A stretch of 64,000 bases of DNA from Adenophora triphylla var. japonica (Eukaryota > Streptophyta > Magnoliopsida > Asterales > Campanulaceae). The position numbers were made by a program, and so were the translations under genes. The notes beneath the pieces are model-generated. The model was not told the origin of the DNA. It saw nothing but the letters and a program-made list of their open reading frames with translations, and ran no database searches. The DNA lies in NCBI GenBank assembly GCA_022495995.1, contig JAFEMH010004913.1:1-64000 (forward strand), given 5' to 3'. Of the stretch, positions 42,609-56,066 are shown piece after piece; positions within the stretch are counted from its first letter, which is position 1; every line of letters begins with the position of its first letter.

Positions 42609-42620
42609 GCTCTGATACCA
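42609..42620 (-). promoter_or_regulatory. Primer-binding site of element C
   Basis: TGGTATCAGAGC on the minus strand, two bases inside the LTR. Confidence 0.9.
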
Positions 42621-42622
42621 AT

Positions 42623-43726
42623 TGAAAGGCCCTGTATACTTGATCAACAGATAGATGATCAGACAGTTAAGCTTTGGCAGCTAAGGTGAATCTTAGTTAT
42701 CAGATATTAACTGATTTAAAAGATAGAGATAAATGTGCAGCGGAATAAATAATGGTGAAATAATGTAAAGACAAGTGATTAGTGTACGTGTGTGTGAGTG
42801 AGTGTGTGTTTCTGTGTGATAATACCAAATGACACAAGGGTTTAAAGTGGTTCAGAGTTTACTCCTCCTACGTCCACTCTAACTGTCAATCTTGACACGT
42901 GAGTTCAATCCACTAAACTCTAGGTCTCTTTAAGAGATACAAGATTGATTAGGCAAGTTCCTTGAACTTCCTCTTCCAAATTAGTACAGTCAATTAGGGA
43001 TTTGCTTGTTACGAAGAAAATTACTCAATACACACTTAAAGTACAGTCTTAAGTGGTTACAAGATTGTTTATACACTTGAAGTGCAGTCTCAAGTGTTTG
43101 AAGTTTGTTTTGATGATGGTTTGCAGGTTTGCAGGTATACAAGGGTGTAAGAAGGGTTGCAAAGGTTGTGGGTTAAAGGACAGGAGCTTCAGTCATGGAG
43201 TCTTCCTTTTATAAGCTGAGATATAGCCGTTGAAGGAGACAAGTCAGTAAATGAATGTGGGTGGAATAGTGTTTGCATTTAGTGCTTTGTTGTCTGGACA
43301 AGTACAGGCTGGAATTTGCAGTCCAAGTTCAGGAAATCTTCAGAGAGATGACATGGCAATGTTTGTTGAGAGTTTTGAGAATGGCACATCTTTGTCATCA
43401 CTTGAAATAGAACATTGCAGATGGCATTGAAGATCATAGCTGTCAGAGAGATGAGCTCTCTGCTGTTGAGGAATCTTAGATGTCAGGCTTAGTTATTAGA
43501 TCAAGATGAGTAGGGGACATGATTTGAGGAAGATGACATGTAATGATCTCTTTTTAATGAAATGCACTTGTATTATTGATCATTACTGTCAGGTTGATTT
43601 ATCAGAACTTGTTAAGTCTTGGCTGTCTGATACCAATTGAATGTATCTCTGCTGTCTGATAACATTAGACATGTTTCTTTGTCAAAACCACACATAACTA
43701 TGTAGATACATAGTTAGGTCCTAACA
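42623..43726 (-). repeat. 5' LTR of element C
   Basis: 1104 bp. On the minus strand a TATA box (GCTTATAAAAGG, 43218-43207) is present; the 3' LTR has lost it. Two hairpins with GACTGYAC loops and complementary arms (ACACTTGA/TTCAAGTGT at about 43072-43096; CACTTAA/TTAAGTG at about 43033-43055) match the array in element A. Confidence 0.9.
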
Positions 43727-43731
43727 GTTAT

Positions 43732-43876
43732 GCCTACTGGATGTGGTCTCATGTGTTATTCCAGACCAGGTAACACTCGAGATAACATTTTCAGTATCCG
43801 AGTCACAAACATTGATAAGCATAGTCGTTTGGTCTGAATATTCAGATTTGTTAGGATTTGCAGGATCAAAAGCCAT
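43732..43876 (-). pseudogene. gag N-terminus of element B
   Basis: Starts MAFDPANPNKSEYSDQTTML at 43876 and stays open up to the insertion point of C. The frame continues on the far side (from 23330 leftward). The usual capsid domain between this and the coiled coil is absent, so B's gag was already shortened before C landed. Confidence 0.65.
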
Positions 43877-43912
43877 GAAATGGACCAAGCACTTAGTATC
43901 TTCAAGTGACCG

Positions 43913-43924
43913 GCTCTGATACCA
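43913..43924 (-). promoter_or_regulatory. Primer-binding site of element B
   Basis: TGGTATCAGAGC on the minus strand, two bases from the LTR end. Confidence 0.9.
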
Positions 43925-43926
43925 AT

Positions 43927-44915
43927 TGAAATTGTCACGGACTAGACAACAAGTGATATCCAAGGTGATAACAGCACCAACGATAGCACTTGAGATAGCA
44001 CACACACACACACTCCGAAATAAAACAGCTTTAAAAGAGATTTGCAGCGGAATTAAAAGATACAAGAGTTAATTTTCTCATTTTATATAATTATATAATT
44101 TGAGGGTCGCTCAAAAGCCAAGACTTTATCTTCACTATATAAATGATTACAAAGCCGAAAGTTTCCTAACTCTATGACAAGTAGAAAAAGAATAGATCAA
44201 AACACAAACCCTATTCTACCCAAAACACAATCAAGTCCAAAGTACATGAGAGTGAAAAAAAAAGTATGGAAAAAAGGGCAAATGAAACCAAAGATATATT
44301 TTGTCTCTTGTGCAAGGAGTGTGAAAGATGTGTGTAATTGGTATATCTTCAAGTGTCCACACCTTGCCTATTTATAGTCTTCAAAAGTCTTGAAGGGTAC
44401 TTAAAATAACAACCTTAGGGCTGTCGTGGTCGTGTATGAAGAGTGGGGAGAATGGCCAAGCTTGCTCCTTACATTACAAGCATGACTTGGTCAATTTCCT
44501 TAATTGTAGCAACCATATGCTTGATGCCCATGTCCTAGCTTCACTCTCTTGTACTCCCATGCATTCTCAGCCTTGTACTTTTTAATAAACAGTAACCAAC
44601 CTTGAACTTAGTCTTCACCACGTTTTCCTTCAAAAACAACAAGGTAAGACTATGTCAAAGTTACACATAAATTCCCTATTTATGCGTAACTCTTCTCCAA
44701 CTTTATTCCTTGTTTCTAGCAAATAATCCAACCTTGTTATAACCTGAAATATGGACCAAAAAACATATACATCTTGCAAATAATATTTTACATTAGGATA
44801 TAAACAAATATGGAAAGAAATATACAACTATAAACAAAAATAGTCGGGTAACATATCGGGTAACATATTTCTGTCAGTGGTAACACCTGTGGTAACACCC
44901 CAATTTACACTAACA
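43927..44915 (-). repeat. 5' LTR of element B
   Basis: 989 bp, from TGTTAGTGTAAATTGG at 44915 to ACAATTTCA at 43927. TATA box TATAAATA at 44376-44369. Near the start of U3 the word GGTAACA occurs four times (44847, 44859, 44879, 44891). Related words also occur in B's gag region (about 22727 and 43775). Confidence 0.85.
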
Positions 44916-46950
44916 ATGTTGAAAACAGTTGTTTATATAATTTGGATTATTAGAATATAAATATTTATTTTTTGATAAATTGGTTTATAATTTCTATCTG
45001 GGAGTATCTCTCGAACTTTTTTAATTTCAGATCTAGAGTTTTTTCGGTCATTTTCGCCCTCAATTTTCAATAATTTGTCATTGATAGACAACTCTAGATC
45101 TTAGCGTGCGTACTTGAATTTAAAGATTCTATGAGTATTTTTGTACTATAGGCCTCAGAGGAATTGAAAAGTTGCCTTCCTTCTATGAACCTTAATGTTA
45201 GGCTAAGGGGCCTAATGGCAAAATGAAGATAGTAATAGATAGAGTCATGTGAAGGCTATAACTATGTACCATCAACGATAGCATATTCCTTTTAGAATAT
45301 TTTCGATGATGGTTATGATGGGAATGCAGATTACAAATTAGATCACAACATACCCAATATCACCCGATATATTGAGGCATTGCATAGTATGTTTAAAACA
45401 TAATAGGGTCATCATGAATTTCATACTATCACTTTTGAAGTTGTGTAAAGATGGAATAGGAGTGCTCGCCGATTTATCAATGATCATATAGTGTTGAGAG
45501 GAAAAACTGTGCATATCAAGTTAAAAGTGAAGCAACTAAAATAAAGAGTGATCGTTGAATGTTGAGAAATAATCAATATCGTCTAAGTATTTCATACCAA
45601 TTCAGAGATGAGCACATTGATAAAAGAATAATGTTTTTTTCTTTTAGTTATTATCTCCTTGGTTAGTCACAATCGTTGTAATCTAATTCTAGTCTATGGT
45701 TGCTCTAGTTTTTCTCTAATGTTATTGTGTTTTCCTAGATTCCATCTCTGTCTTATTTGCTTTCTAAGAAATTGAAAGCTATGATTTTGTTTGGATATTC
45801 TATAAATAATTCTTGTTATACTCATATCATATCATAAAAAACACAGGAAAATCATCAATTTTTAAAAGCCATAATGGATTATGGTGGTTGGACCAATAAG
45901 TATTTGAGAGAGAGAAGCCCACTAGGTGGCACATATCCCTAGATCTCAACTTATCTTGGTAAGGTAAGTCAATATCTTCCGATTTGTTCCCGACCAAGAG
46001 ACTTTTGAGAAAGACAATAAAATGGATTATATAAACACGTGTGGAGATGGGCTAAATGGAAGATGTGATATCCCTCATCCCACATTAAAAAGAGGTGGAT
46101 TTTGGTTGTGATATATAAGCCTCCACAATTTTACTACTAGGCACCAATAAGATTCATGAACTTTTAAATGGGTCTGTAGTAAGCCAAATGGACCCAAAAA
46201 TTAATGCTAAGTGAGCCGGTGCGTGGTTGTTATTTAGCGGACTCGATTTTCGGACTCAGGTCATCACGGAATAAGAAATATAAAATCTCTACATCGATGT
46301 TAAGTTACACAATATGATTCTTTACAACCAAATCAGTCAATAATCAATCATCTTTTATCCAAGATGTGTAATTTTATGGAGCTATTTACATTTTGTAATC
46401 AAGTCAATCGAGTTATATAAATTCTCATATATTACCATAACTAAGCATAAATCTTAATGCATATTCTCAAATATCCTATATGGTTGAATTATCACTTTCG
46501 CACAAGAAACCACATTAATTTAGATCATTGTACCTAGCCATCTACCCACAAAGGTAACATAAAGTGTTTTAGGTGACTGGTCTGATGAATCAAGTAAGAC
46601 TAACCATCATATGCTTAATTTGTCTTCTTGGGTACGTATATGAAACCATTAGATTCTATCAGAAAATCCTGATCGGAAAATCTATGAATCCTGCCTATAT
46701 TCTTTTAGAATAGAAAAGACTAAACTATTCTCAAGCAGCTGTCATAAGATAAATACCCTGAATATCTTCCCCGTCATCTTCACATGAGATTGTCAGATGA
46801 TTTCATTTGTAAACAAGTCAAAATAACAAAAGAAGTCTTTGAATGAGAACATCTTGACGAATTCTTTCGGTTATCCTTGTTGGAATAGAGACAAATGGGC
46901 TTGAAGACCAAGGCAAAGTGGAGAAAAAGGTGTTTGGCTGGAAAAGGGTT
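44916..46950. other. Unassigned spacer
   Basis: AT-rich and without a gene-like frame. Around 46070-46140 a CATCCCACATT...GATATATAAGCC segment resembles a widespread plant interspersed repeat and may mark the start of element H's LTR, but I could not fix the border. Confidence 0.4.
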
Positions 46951-47039
46951 TGGCACGGTCGTGCCATATAAAGAGAACAGCCGTGCAAAACAAATTTTTG
47001 GCAACAGCAGGTTCGACTCAGTTTGCACGGGCATGCAAA
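46951..47039. repeat. GC-rich palindrome cluster of element H
   Basis: TGGCACG..CGTGCCA (centre 46958.5), a decayed half site CCGTGCA (centre about 46980.5) and TTTGCACGGGCATGCAAA (centre 47030.5). The first step is 22 bp. The cluster lies about 105-195 bp upstream of the TATA box. The last palindrome resembles one in element G (61215-61230). Confidence 0.6.
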
Positions 47040-47420
47040 ATTTAGGCTCGCGGCCATGTTCAGCGGGCTGATTGGGTTGGGCCAGGAAAAATCACCTGAA
47101 TCGCTTCTCCTTTTATGCCTAGGTTTAGGTTTGACTTTTGTATCCTATATATAGCCAAGTGATATCCATAAACATATTGTAACATGATATTGTGAGATTA
47201 TTGAGATAATCTTGTCTTATTAGTGTCCCCAGTTGTACTTCTTGATTAGAAGGAACTGGGTAAACAATTTTTGTGGTATTGTGTATGTTCTTGTGCAATT
47301 TTATTTGTTATTTATTGTTCCTCTATTGCATGTGGGGCTATCATATTTGGTGTCATTTCCCAAAAACTGGTATCAGAGCTTTGGCTCTTAATCCAAGCCT
47401 AGGGTTATGTTGTTATAGAT

Positions 47421-48174
47421 ATGGAAGATCTTCTGAGGGCTTTGAAGGACGAAAATAAGGTGTTTATCAAAAAGATATACGAAACAGCTTATAACTTCTT
47501 GCGGACACAAATCGAGGATATGTTGTGGAACAAGAATATGTATCTGATCTTGGAAAATAAGACTACAAATAATGATGCGGAGATTGCTGAAATTGAGGAT
47601 GATGGAGGGCATGTCAACAATGAAACACATAAGTGAATTCAAATCTATTGCAATCTAGTTTTCTTCTATTAGTGTTACTCTCGATAACTAATTGAAAGCA
47701 TTAATCTTGTTATCATTTTTGAAATACAGTTGGGATACAACTTCAATATCAGTTAATGTATCAACAGGAAAGGCAAAGTTAAAGTTCAGTGATGTTGTGG
47801 ATGTGTTTCTGGGCAAAGAAATTTGTAGGAAAAGCAAAGGGAAAACATCGAGTCTTGCATTGGTGGTTGAGAAAAAGAGTAAGGTGGTTGAAAAATCAAA
47901 GACGATTAAGTGCCACAAGTATGGGAAGAGGGGGCATATTAGGAGGACTTGTCTAGAGGGGTCCATCGATGAGAGGAGATTGAATGTTGCGGAGGAGATC
48001 GCTAATGCATTAATATTAAGTGGGAATAGTCCGACTAATTCATGGGTTTTGGATTCAGTCGCTAGGTTTCATTCATTCACTAGTGCGGAAGGGATAGAGC
48101 TATATATCTCCGATGATTTTGGGTTGTTTATCTTAATCCGATCAAGATTGTGGGAAAGGGTGACGTTCGAGTAA
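47421..48174 (+). pseudogene. gag and protease start of element H
   Basis: ATG at 47421 (MEDLLRALKDENKVFIKKIY), broken near 47636. The second piece (47692-48174) holds the zinc knuckle CHKYGKRGHIRRTC, in which the second cysteine is tyrosine. SWVLDSVARFHSF follows, where the protease signature should be D-S-G. The central capsid is deleted. Not functional. Confidence 0.7.
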
Positions 48175-48228
48175 AAGGGAACGGATGAGACTGTGTTGGG
48201 GCTTCGTGATGTGTGACTTATTCTGGAT

Positions 48229-48501
48229 TTGAAGAGGAACTTAATTTCCATTGTGCAAATTAATAGGAAAGGTTGTGTGGTTGCCTTCGCTTGTCAGTCA
48301 TTGAGGGTTACCAAGGGAGCTAACTTGATAGATCGGGGTGGTATAGAGAAGATTTTGTACACCACATACAACATGGTCCAATTAAGGAAAGCAAGGTTAC
48401 ATTCCAATGGAGGACGGCGAGGCTGTGGTGATCGTCGAGTTGGGACAAATTCCATGAAACGGTATGTTAGGAAGAGTTTGATGGGCATTCAAGCCGACTG
48501 A
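48229..48501 (+). pseudogene. GAG-pre-integrase remnant of element H
   Basis: KRNLISIVQINRKGCVVAFA and SLRVTKGANLI are typical of the end of copia protease and the start of GAG-pre-integrase. The rest is out of frame and truncated. Confidence 0.6.
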
Positions 48502-49552
48502 AAGAGACAAGGGGGATTCAACGGCACCGGCATGGGAGTAGAACCTAGGAGAATTGTGCGAGGAGGATCACTCGAAGTGAAGACACAAGGAATTTACGTA
48601 AATAACCGGAACTTAATAAAACCTATGACACTCTTTATAACTAAAACAAATAATTTTTATCAATATACATGTCACTTTCTAACACAAATATTGTTATCAC
48701 TCTTTCTAACACTAACACCGGCACTAAAAGACACTGACACTCTTTAAAACTAGAACTAGTACTGAAAAATATTATCATTGTTTATTAAAAAGTGTTGGTT
48801 AATTACAAAAATGCCACCAAGCATTTTAAATGAAGTTCAAGTTAATTATAAAAATAAATATGCACGTTTTTAAAACTATATTTTACTACATGTTAGGAAA
48901 AACTAGTTTTTCTTAATACCTACTCTATGAGTTTTGGTATTTTTTTCTTGTAGGAATCAAATAGCCATTATTTTTGGGGAATCATAATCCCACCATGTTA
49001 GATAGGTTTATTTTACCCATTATCATAAACCAAAATTTACAGTTTCGTTATTGCAATAAACCGATGGAAGCCGCAAAATATACACTAAAGTGCGATAAGT
49101 GTGTGTGCTAGCTTTTCAACGGGGGACAGAGGTTCCATTATCATCCGGTATGGGTGTGTTCGGCCAGCGGATCATAAGCCCATCCTTTGGAAATCCTTCT
49201 GTTGGAAAATTTTACAAGAATAAAGGAAACAAATTGAACTCTTTAAAATTACACAATAACAATAAAATTAAATTGAACAATCTTCTTTATAGAAAATGAT
49301 CCGAGCCTTGTGTAGCACACAGTTTCTTTAAGACTCATTTATCTGCTCACCATAAGTTCTTGGGATTGCGTTGGACGTTCGTCTCCCAGAATAGACAGGA
49401 TAAATCAGACCTTACTTTGCACTTTTGATCTTCCGGCTAATTTACTTGAGATTGGACACTATCATCAACAAAAGTTATGCAAGGAGTCCAAAAAGAGAGA
49501 GATCAACAATATGCAACAAGGAATGATTGAGATTGTTAAAGGTTTGTCTAAC
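48502..49552. other. Unassigned spacer
   Basis: AT-rich. 49300-49550 has the look of LTR-derived sequence but no second copy is present. No gene seen. Confidence 0.4.
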
Positions 49553-49740
49553 TCGTTGCTATTAGGAATATAATATCATAATATTATATTCAAGTATATA
49601 TTGTTACAATGGGAGGAGGTAATCTCCTATAAGGTTTCTAGATCTATAGAATCTTCCTAATCTAATACAAGGATTGAGTTTCCTAAACTATATATAACAA
49701 TATATACTTGAATACAATATTATTATATTATATTCCTAAC
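49553..49740 (-). repeat. LTR of element J with an inverted end
   Basis: Reading from 49740, the first part matches the right LTR (up to CATTGTAA). Instead of the expected second half it then continues with an inverted copy of its own first 45 bp, giving near-perfect terminal inverted repeats (TTAGGAATATAATAT... at both ends). Confidence 0.7.
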
Positions 49741-49879
49741 ATGCTCCCGCAAGATGGACGATTCTTGGATAAGTCCAATCTTGAAGAAAGATGAGATGAA
49801 TCGGGGTTGATGTAGCGGGTGGAGACGGATGTGTTCCCGGATGTGGATGTTGCTGTAGGGTTTGTGACAGAAAAAAAGT

Positions 49880-50150
49880 GATCAGTACGTCCGTGGTTGG
49901 AGGCCAGTTTTGAACATGGCAACTCGGGTTGGTTGTGGGGCGGTTTGGGTTTTGCCATCTCAACCAAGGAAAGTTGTCCGTACGTCCGTGGTTGGAGGCC
50001 AGTTTTGAACATGGTAACTCGGTTTGGTTGTGGAACGGTTTAGATTTTGCCATCGCACCCAAGGAAAGTGGTCCGTACGTCCGTGTTGGAGGCCACTATT
50101 GAACATGGCAACTAGGGTTGATCGTGGGGCGGTTTTAGGATTTTGCCGCT
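49880..50150. repeat. Three 95-bp tandem repeats in element J
   Basis: Units share TACGTCCGTGGTTGGAGGCC and AACATGGCAACTCGG, with starts at about 49886, 49981 and 50076 (period 95). They lie between the LTRs. Open frames across them have no recognised domain. Confidence 0.85.
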
Positions 50151-50198
50151 AGGGTTTGGCGGAGAAGTCCTATTATGGATCTTATAGCTCTAATACAA

Positions 50199-50417
50199 TA
50201 TTAGAATAAAGGATGATAGACGAAATCAATTCATACAAGGTAGAGAGGAATAACAGTATATATAACAATATGAATGACTCAATTGATTATGTTGTTAGAG
50301 GTACATATTTATAGGATTACAATGGAAGGATGTAATCTCCTATAAGGTTTCCAGATCTATACAATCTTTCTAATCTATTACAATGATTGAGTTTTCTAAA
50401 CTATATATGACAATATA
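50199..50417 (-). repeat. Right LTR of element J, part left of element F
   Basis: Matches 49740-49553 from the F insertion point back to CATTGTAA, then continues with LTR sequence absent from the left unit. F was inserted at AATATA (50412-50417). Confidence 0.65.
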
Positions 50418-52932
<2,515 letters not shown>

Positions 52933-52934
52933 TT

Positions 52935-52946
52935 TGGTATCAGAGC
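52935..52946 (+). promoter_or_regulatory. Primer-binding site of element F
   Basis: TGGTATCAGAGC, two bases after the LTR end. Many chromoviruses use initiator methionine tRNA. Confidence 0.9.
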
Positions 52947-53042
52947 CTTAGGTTTAGAAAGTCTAGAGTGACAACGTGACCTAGGAGGGTAGTATGGATC
53001 GAGTGAGTAACGTTGAATGTTTTATGCAGGTATTCATTTGCT

Positions 53043-54107
53043 ATGGAAGGAGTTGAAGGTGATCCGACCGGACCTTTAGGCCGGGGAAATGTAAGAGAGG
53101 AGACCCAAGATATGTTCCAAGGAATATTAGAAGCGGCTATGAAGGCCATGCATGACCAGAGACAGCAAGGAGAGCAAGCAGCGCCCAGGGTGGGATTGAA
53201 TCAGTTCTTGAAGTTGAAACCTATCGGTTATGAGGGGGAGCCGGATGTGGAAAAGGAGGAAAGATGGATTGAGGCTATGGAAAAGATATTTGAGGTGCTG
53301 AGATGTACCGAGGATGAACAAGTCAGGTTTGCAGCTTACAAGTTTTCGGGTGCGGCTGAACATTGGTGGAGAACTCTAAAGGCAAGTTGGGACGAGGCCC
53401 ATGTTCCTTACACATGGGAGAATTTTGTAAGGAAATTCAAAGAACATTTTATTCCAACCGTGGATCAAGATAAGAAATAGATAGAGTTTCTTAATATGGA
53501 GCAGAATATGATGACCGTGGCTCAGTATGTGGCTAAGTTCACAGAGCTATCAAGGTATTGCACTCATTTGGTGGCGATCGAGGAGAGGAAGGCCATGAGG
53601 TTTGTTCGGGGTTTGAAGACTATGATTCGAACACCGTTAGTGGCTCACATGTTTCAAAGTTTTTAAGATGCTGTGGACCATGCATATCATGTAGAGCACG
53701 ACATTGAAGAACATAAGAGGAAAACGCAAGGGGTTAGTACGGGAAGGCAAGGAGGACAAGGTAGACCACAACAACAGGGTCGAGATAACCGAGGAGGGCA
53801 AGGATCAACATTTCAGTTTAGAGGGCAGCCGCAAGGTTATTCTGGTGTTCGAAGGCAGGGTGTTAATTCGGGGAATGCACCAAAGAAAGTTTTTACTTAT
53901 TGTCAGAAGGAGGGACACGTAGAGGAGTATTGTTGGAAGAGACTAGGGAAATGCTTGAATTGCGGACAGTTGGGACATTTTTAGAATGATTGCACCAAGC
54001 CAAAGAAGCCATCATCCTCGAGTGGCGTCGGGACTTCTCAAGGTCAAAAGATGGATTCTTCAGGAATGCCTAAGGTTCAGGGTTGGGTCTTCGTGGTGAA
54101 TCAATAA
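53043..54107 (+). pseudogene. gag of element F
   Basis: Start at 53043 (MEGVEGDPTGPLGRGNVREE); an upstream in-frame ATG at 53013 is less likely. Capsid: FAAYKFSGAAEHWWRTLKAS and FVRKFKEHFIPTV (53300-53460), continuing VAQYVAKFTELSRYCTHLVA. Two knuckles: a degenerate CQKEGHVEEYC and CLNCGQLGHF (about 53905 and 53955). The same frame runs on into pol, with stops at 53478, about 53664, 53982 and about 54105. Confidence 0.85.
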
Positions 54108-54158
54108 CAGGCGGCGGATTCCTCCAATGTCATCGGAGGTACTATTTCAATAGCAAGT

Positions 54159-55301
54159 ATGAGAGCACGCGCACTAATAGACCCTGGCTCATCTCATTCT
54201 TATGTGTCCATGCATTTTGCATTGAAATTTTCTGTTTCTGTGGAGTCTATGCCTTATGTGCTAGATGTGTCAACTCCGATGGGAGAGTGTTTGGTAACCG
54301 ATGAGGTGTTACATGCTTGTGATGTGCATATATGTGATCATGTGTTACCTGCTGATTTGGTATTGTTGCCTATGCATGATTTTGATGTCATTTTGGGTAT
54401 GGATTGGCTAAGCAAATATCATTCTTTAGTCGATTGTCATAAGAAGGTTGTTACCTTTTCAGTCCCGAATATGCCTAAGTTTGTTTTTAAGGCTATTCCT
54501 TCAGTTGGGACTATTCGTGTCATTTCTTATGTAAAAGCTAGGAAGTTATTGCTTCGGGGCTGTACGGGATTCTTAGCTAGTGTCCTTGATACTACTAAGG
54601 TGTTTCCTGAATTTGGTGAGGTACCGATAGTTAAGAAGTTTTCGGAGGTGTTCTCTTCTGAATATGTGATGCCTCCGGATAGAGAGATAGAGTTTGGAAT
54701 TGATTTGCTTCCTGGTACAACTCCAATATCCAAAACACCTTATAGAATGGCCCCAGTTGAATTGAAAGAATTGAAGGCTCAGTTGCAAGAGTTGCTTGAT
54801 CGGGGGTTCATCCGACCGAGTGTCTCGCCGTGGGGAGCTCCAGTGTTGTTTGTGAGGAAGAAAGATGGGTCGTTGAGACTTTGTATTGATTACCGGCAGT
54901 TGAATCAAGTAACAGTGAAGAACAAATACCCTCTACCTCATATTGATGACTTATTTGATCAATTACAAGGTGCGAAAGTCTTTTCTAAGATTGATTTGAG
55001 AAGCTGGTACCATCAGCTGAAAGTTCATCCTGAGGATGTTTCCAAGACAGCTTTTCGTACTTGGTATGGACATTTCGAATTCCTTGTTATGCCTTTTAAG
55101 TTAACGAATGCTCCAGCTATTTTCATAGATTTGATGAATTGGGTTTTCAAACCCTATCTTGATACTTTTGTTGTGGTGTTCATTGATGATATTTTGGTCT
55201 ATTCTAAGTCTCGGGAGGAGCATGAGAAACACTTGCGAATGGTTTTGACGGTGCTCCGGGAGAAACAGTTGTTTGCCAAATTTAGTAAATGTACGTTTTA
55301 G
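54159..55301 (+). CDS. Protease and reverse transcriptase of element F
   Basis: 380 codons. Protease [20 protein letters not shown] (residues 4-23) and [20 protein letters not shown] (about 75). Reverse transcriptase from about residue 180: [60 protein letters not shown] and [13 protein letters not shown] (catalytic Asp pair near residue 346). It ends at TAG 55299 where KCTFW is expected. The ATG used here is internal to the polyprotein. Confidence 0.9.
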   Translation: MRARALIDPGSSHSYVSMHFALKFSVSVESMPYVLDVSTPMGECLVTDEVLHACDVHICDHVLPADLVLLPMHDFDVILGMDWLSKYHSLVDCHKKVVTFSVPNMPKFVFKAIPSVGTIRVISYVKARKLLLRGCTGFLASVLDTTKVFPEFGEVPIVKKFSEVFSSEYVMPPDREIEFGIDLLPGTTPISKTPYRMAPVELKELKAQLQELLDRGFIRPSVSPWGAPVLFVRKKDGSLRLCIDYRQLNQVTVKNKYPLPHIDDLFDQLQGAKVFSKIDLRSWYHQLKVHPEDVSKTAFRTWYGHFEFLVMPFKLTNAPAIFIDLMNWVFKPYLDTFVVVFIDDILVYSKSREEHEKHLRMVLTVLREKQLFAKFSKCTF

Positions 55302-55337
55302 CTTGATGAGGTTTCTTTCCTAGGCCATGTTGTCTCA

Positions 55338-56027
55338 ATGGGCGGATTTTCAGTTGATCCTTCCAAGATTGAAGCCGTGGTTAGTTGGAAAAGGCCGGAA
55401 TCAGTTACCGAGATTCAGAGTTTTCTGGGGTTAGCCGGGTATTATAGAAGATTCATAAAAGGGTTTTCAAAGATTGCTACTCCGTTGACTCAATTGACTC
55501 GGAAGAATATACCATTTGTGTGGAATGAGAAGTGTCAAGTGAGTTTCGAGGAATTGAAGGAGAGGTTGACATCGACACCTGTCCTTGATCTACCAAATAG
55601 GAATGATGGATTGGTGATATATTGTGATGCTTTGAAGGAAGGTTTGGGGTGTGCATTGATGCAAAATGGGAAAGTTATCACGTATGCCTCGTGGAAGTTG
55701 ACTTCTTGTGAGCAGAACTACCTGACACATGATATGGAGCTTGCAGCTATCGTCTTCGCCTTGCACAAATGGAAGCATTACCTTTACGGAGCAAAGTTTG
55801 AGATTTTCACGGATCACAAAAGTTTAAAGTACCTTTTCTCGCAAAAGGAGTTAAACAATAGGCATCGGAGATGGATGGAACTTTTAAAGGATTACGATTG
55901 TACTATTTCCTATCACCCGAGCAAAGACAACGTGGTGGCGGATGCTATCAGTAGAAAATCTTATGTCGCTTCATTGATGGTTCGGGAATGGAAAATGTTG
56001 GAGGATGCTCGAGATTGGTGTCCCTGA
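55338..56027 (+). CDS. RNase H part of element F pol
   Basis: Same frame as upstream. Connection region: [20 protein letters not shown]. RNase [21 protein letters not shown] (catalytic Asp near residue 95), [20 protein letters not shown] (Glu), [20 protein letters not shown] (Asp) and [11 protein letters not shown] (final Asp). All four acidic positions are visible. Stop TGA at 56025. Confidence 0.9.
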   Translation: MGGFSVDPSKIEAVVSWKRPESVTEIQSFLGLAGYYRRFIKGFSKIATPLTQLTRKNIPFVWNEKCQVSFEELKERLTSTPVLDLPNRNDGLVIYCDALKEGLGCALMQNGKVITYASWKLTSCEQNYLTHDMELAAIVFALHKWKHYLYGAKFEIFTDHKSLKYLFSQKELNNRHRRWMELLKDYDCTISYHPSKDNVVADAISRKSYVASLMVREWKMLEDARDWCP

Positions 56028-56066
56028 GAGTCGAGGCATGGAGCTATCTTTGCAAGTATTAGCGTC

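Larger units (their letters stand above)
23332..43726 (-). mobile_element. Element C: complete SIRE-like copia element, interrupted by element E
   Basis: Flanked by GTTAT duplications (23327-23331 and 43727-43731). On the minus strand: 5' LTR (43726-42623), primer site, gag, pol, antisense ORF (split by E), divergent spacer, sense ORF, polypurine tract and 3' LTR (24394-23332). Without E it is about 12.8 kb. It has the same gene order and protein blocks as element A, in the opposite orientation in the window. Its pol is less damaged than A's, but the sense ORF is more damaged. Confidence 0.9.
43732..44915 (-). mobile_element. Element B: 5' portion, right of the nested insertion
   Basis: Contains the gag start (ATG at 43876), the primer site TGGTATCAGAGC (43924-43913) and the 5' LTR (44915-43927). 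Confidence 0.85.
46951..48501 (+). mobile_element. Element H: decayed copia remnant
   Basis: Contains U3/U5-like sequence with TATA box CTATATATAG (47145-47154), primer site TGGTATCAGAGC (47368-47379), gag pieces and a protease/GAG-pre-integrase remnant. Everything after about 48500 is lost. The 5' LTR start is uncertain. Confidence 0.7.
49553..50417 (-). mobile_element. Element J: small copia-like element (left part)
   Basis: Left LTR-like unit 49740-49553 (TGTTAGGAATA...), about 450 bp of interior with tandem repeats, a degenerate primer site (50198-50187, two mismatches to TGGTATCAGAGC) and a right LTR from 50199. The right LTR is cut by element F and finishes at 59999-60041. A small non-autonomous (TRIM-like) copia derivative is the best fit. 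Confidence 0.6.

Noticed and set aside
46070..46140. Possible Cassandra-type LTR with embedded 5S RNA promoter
   Set aside because: The 5S internal promoter boxes are not present.
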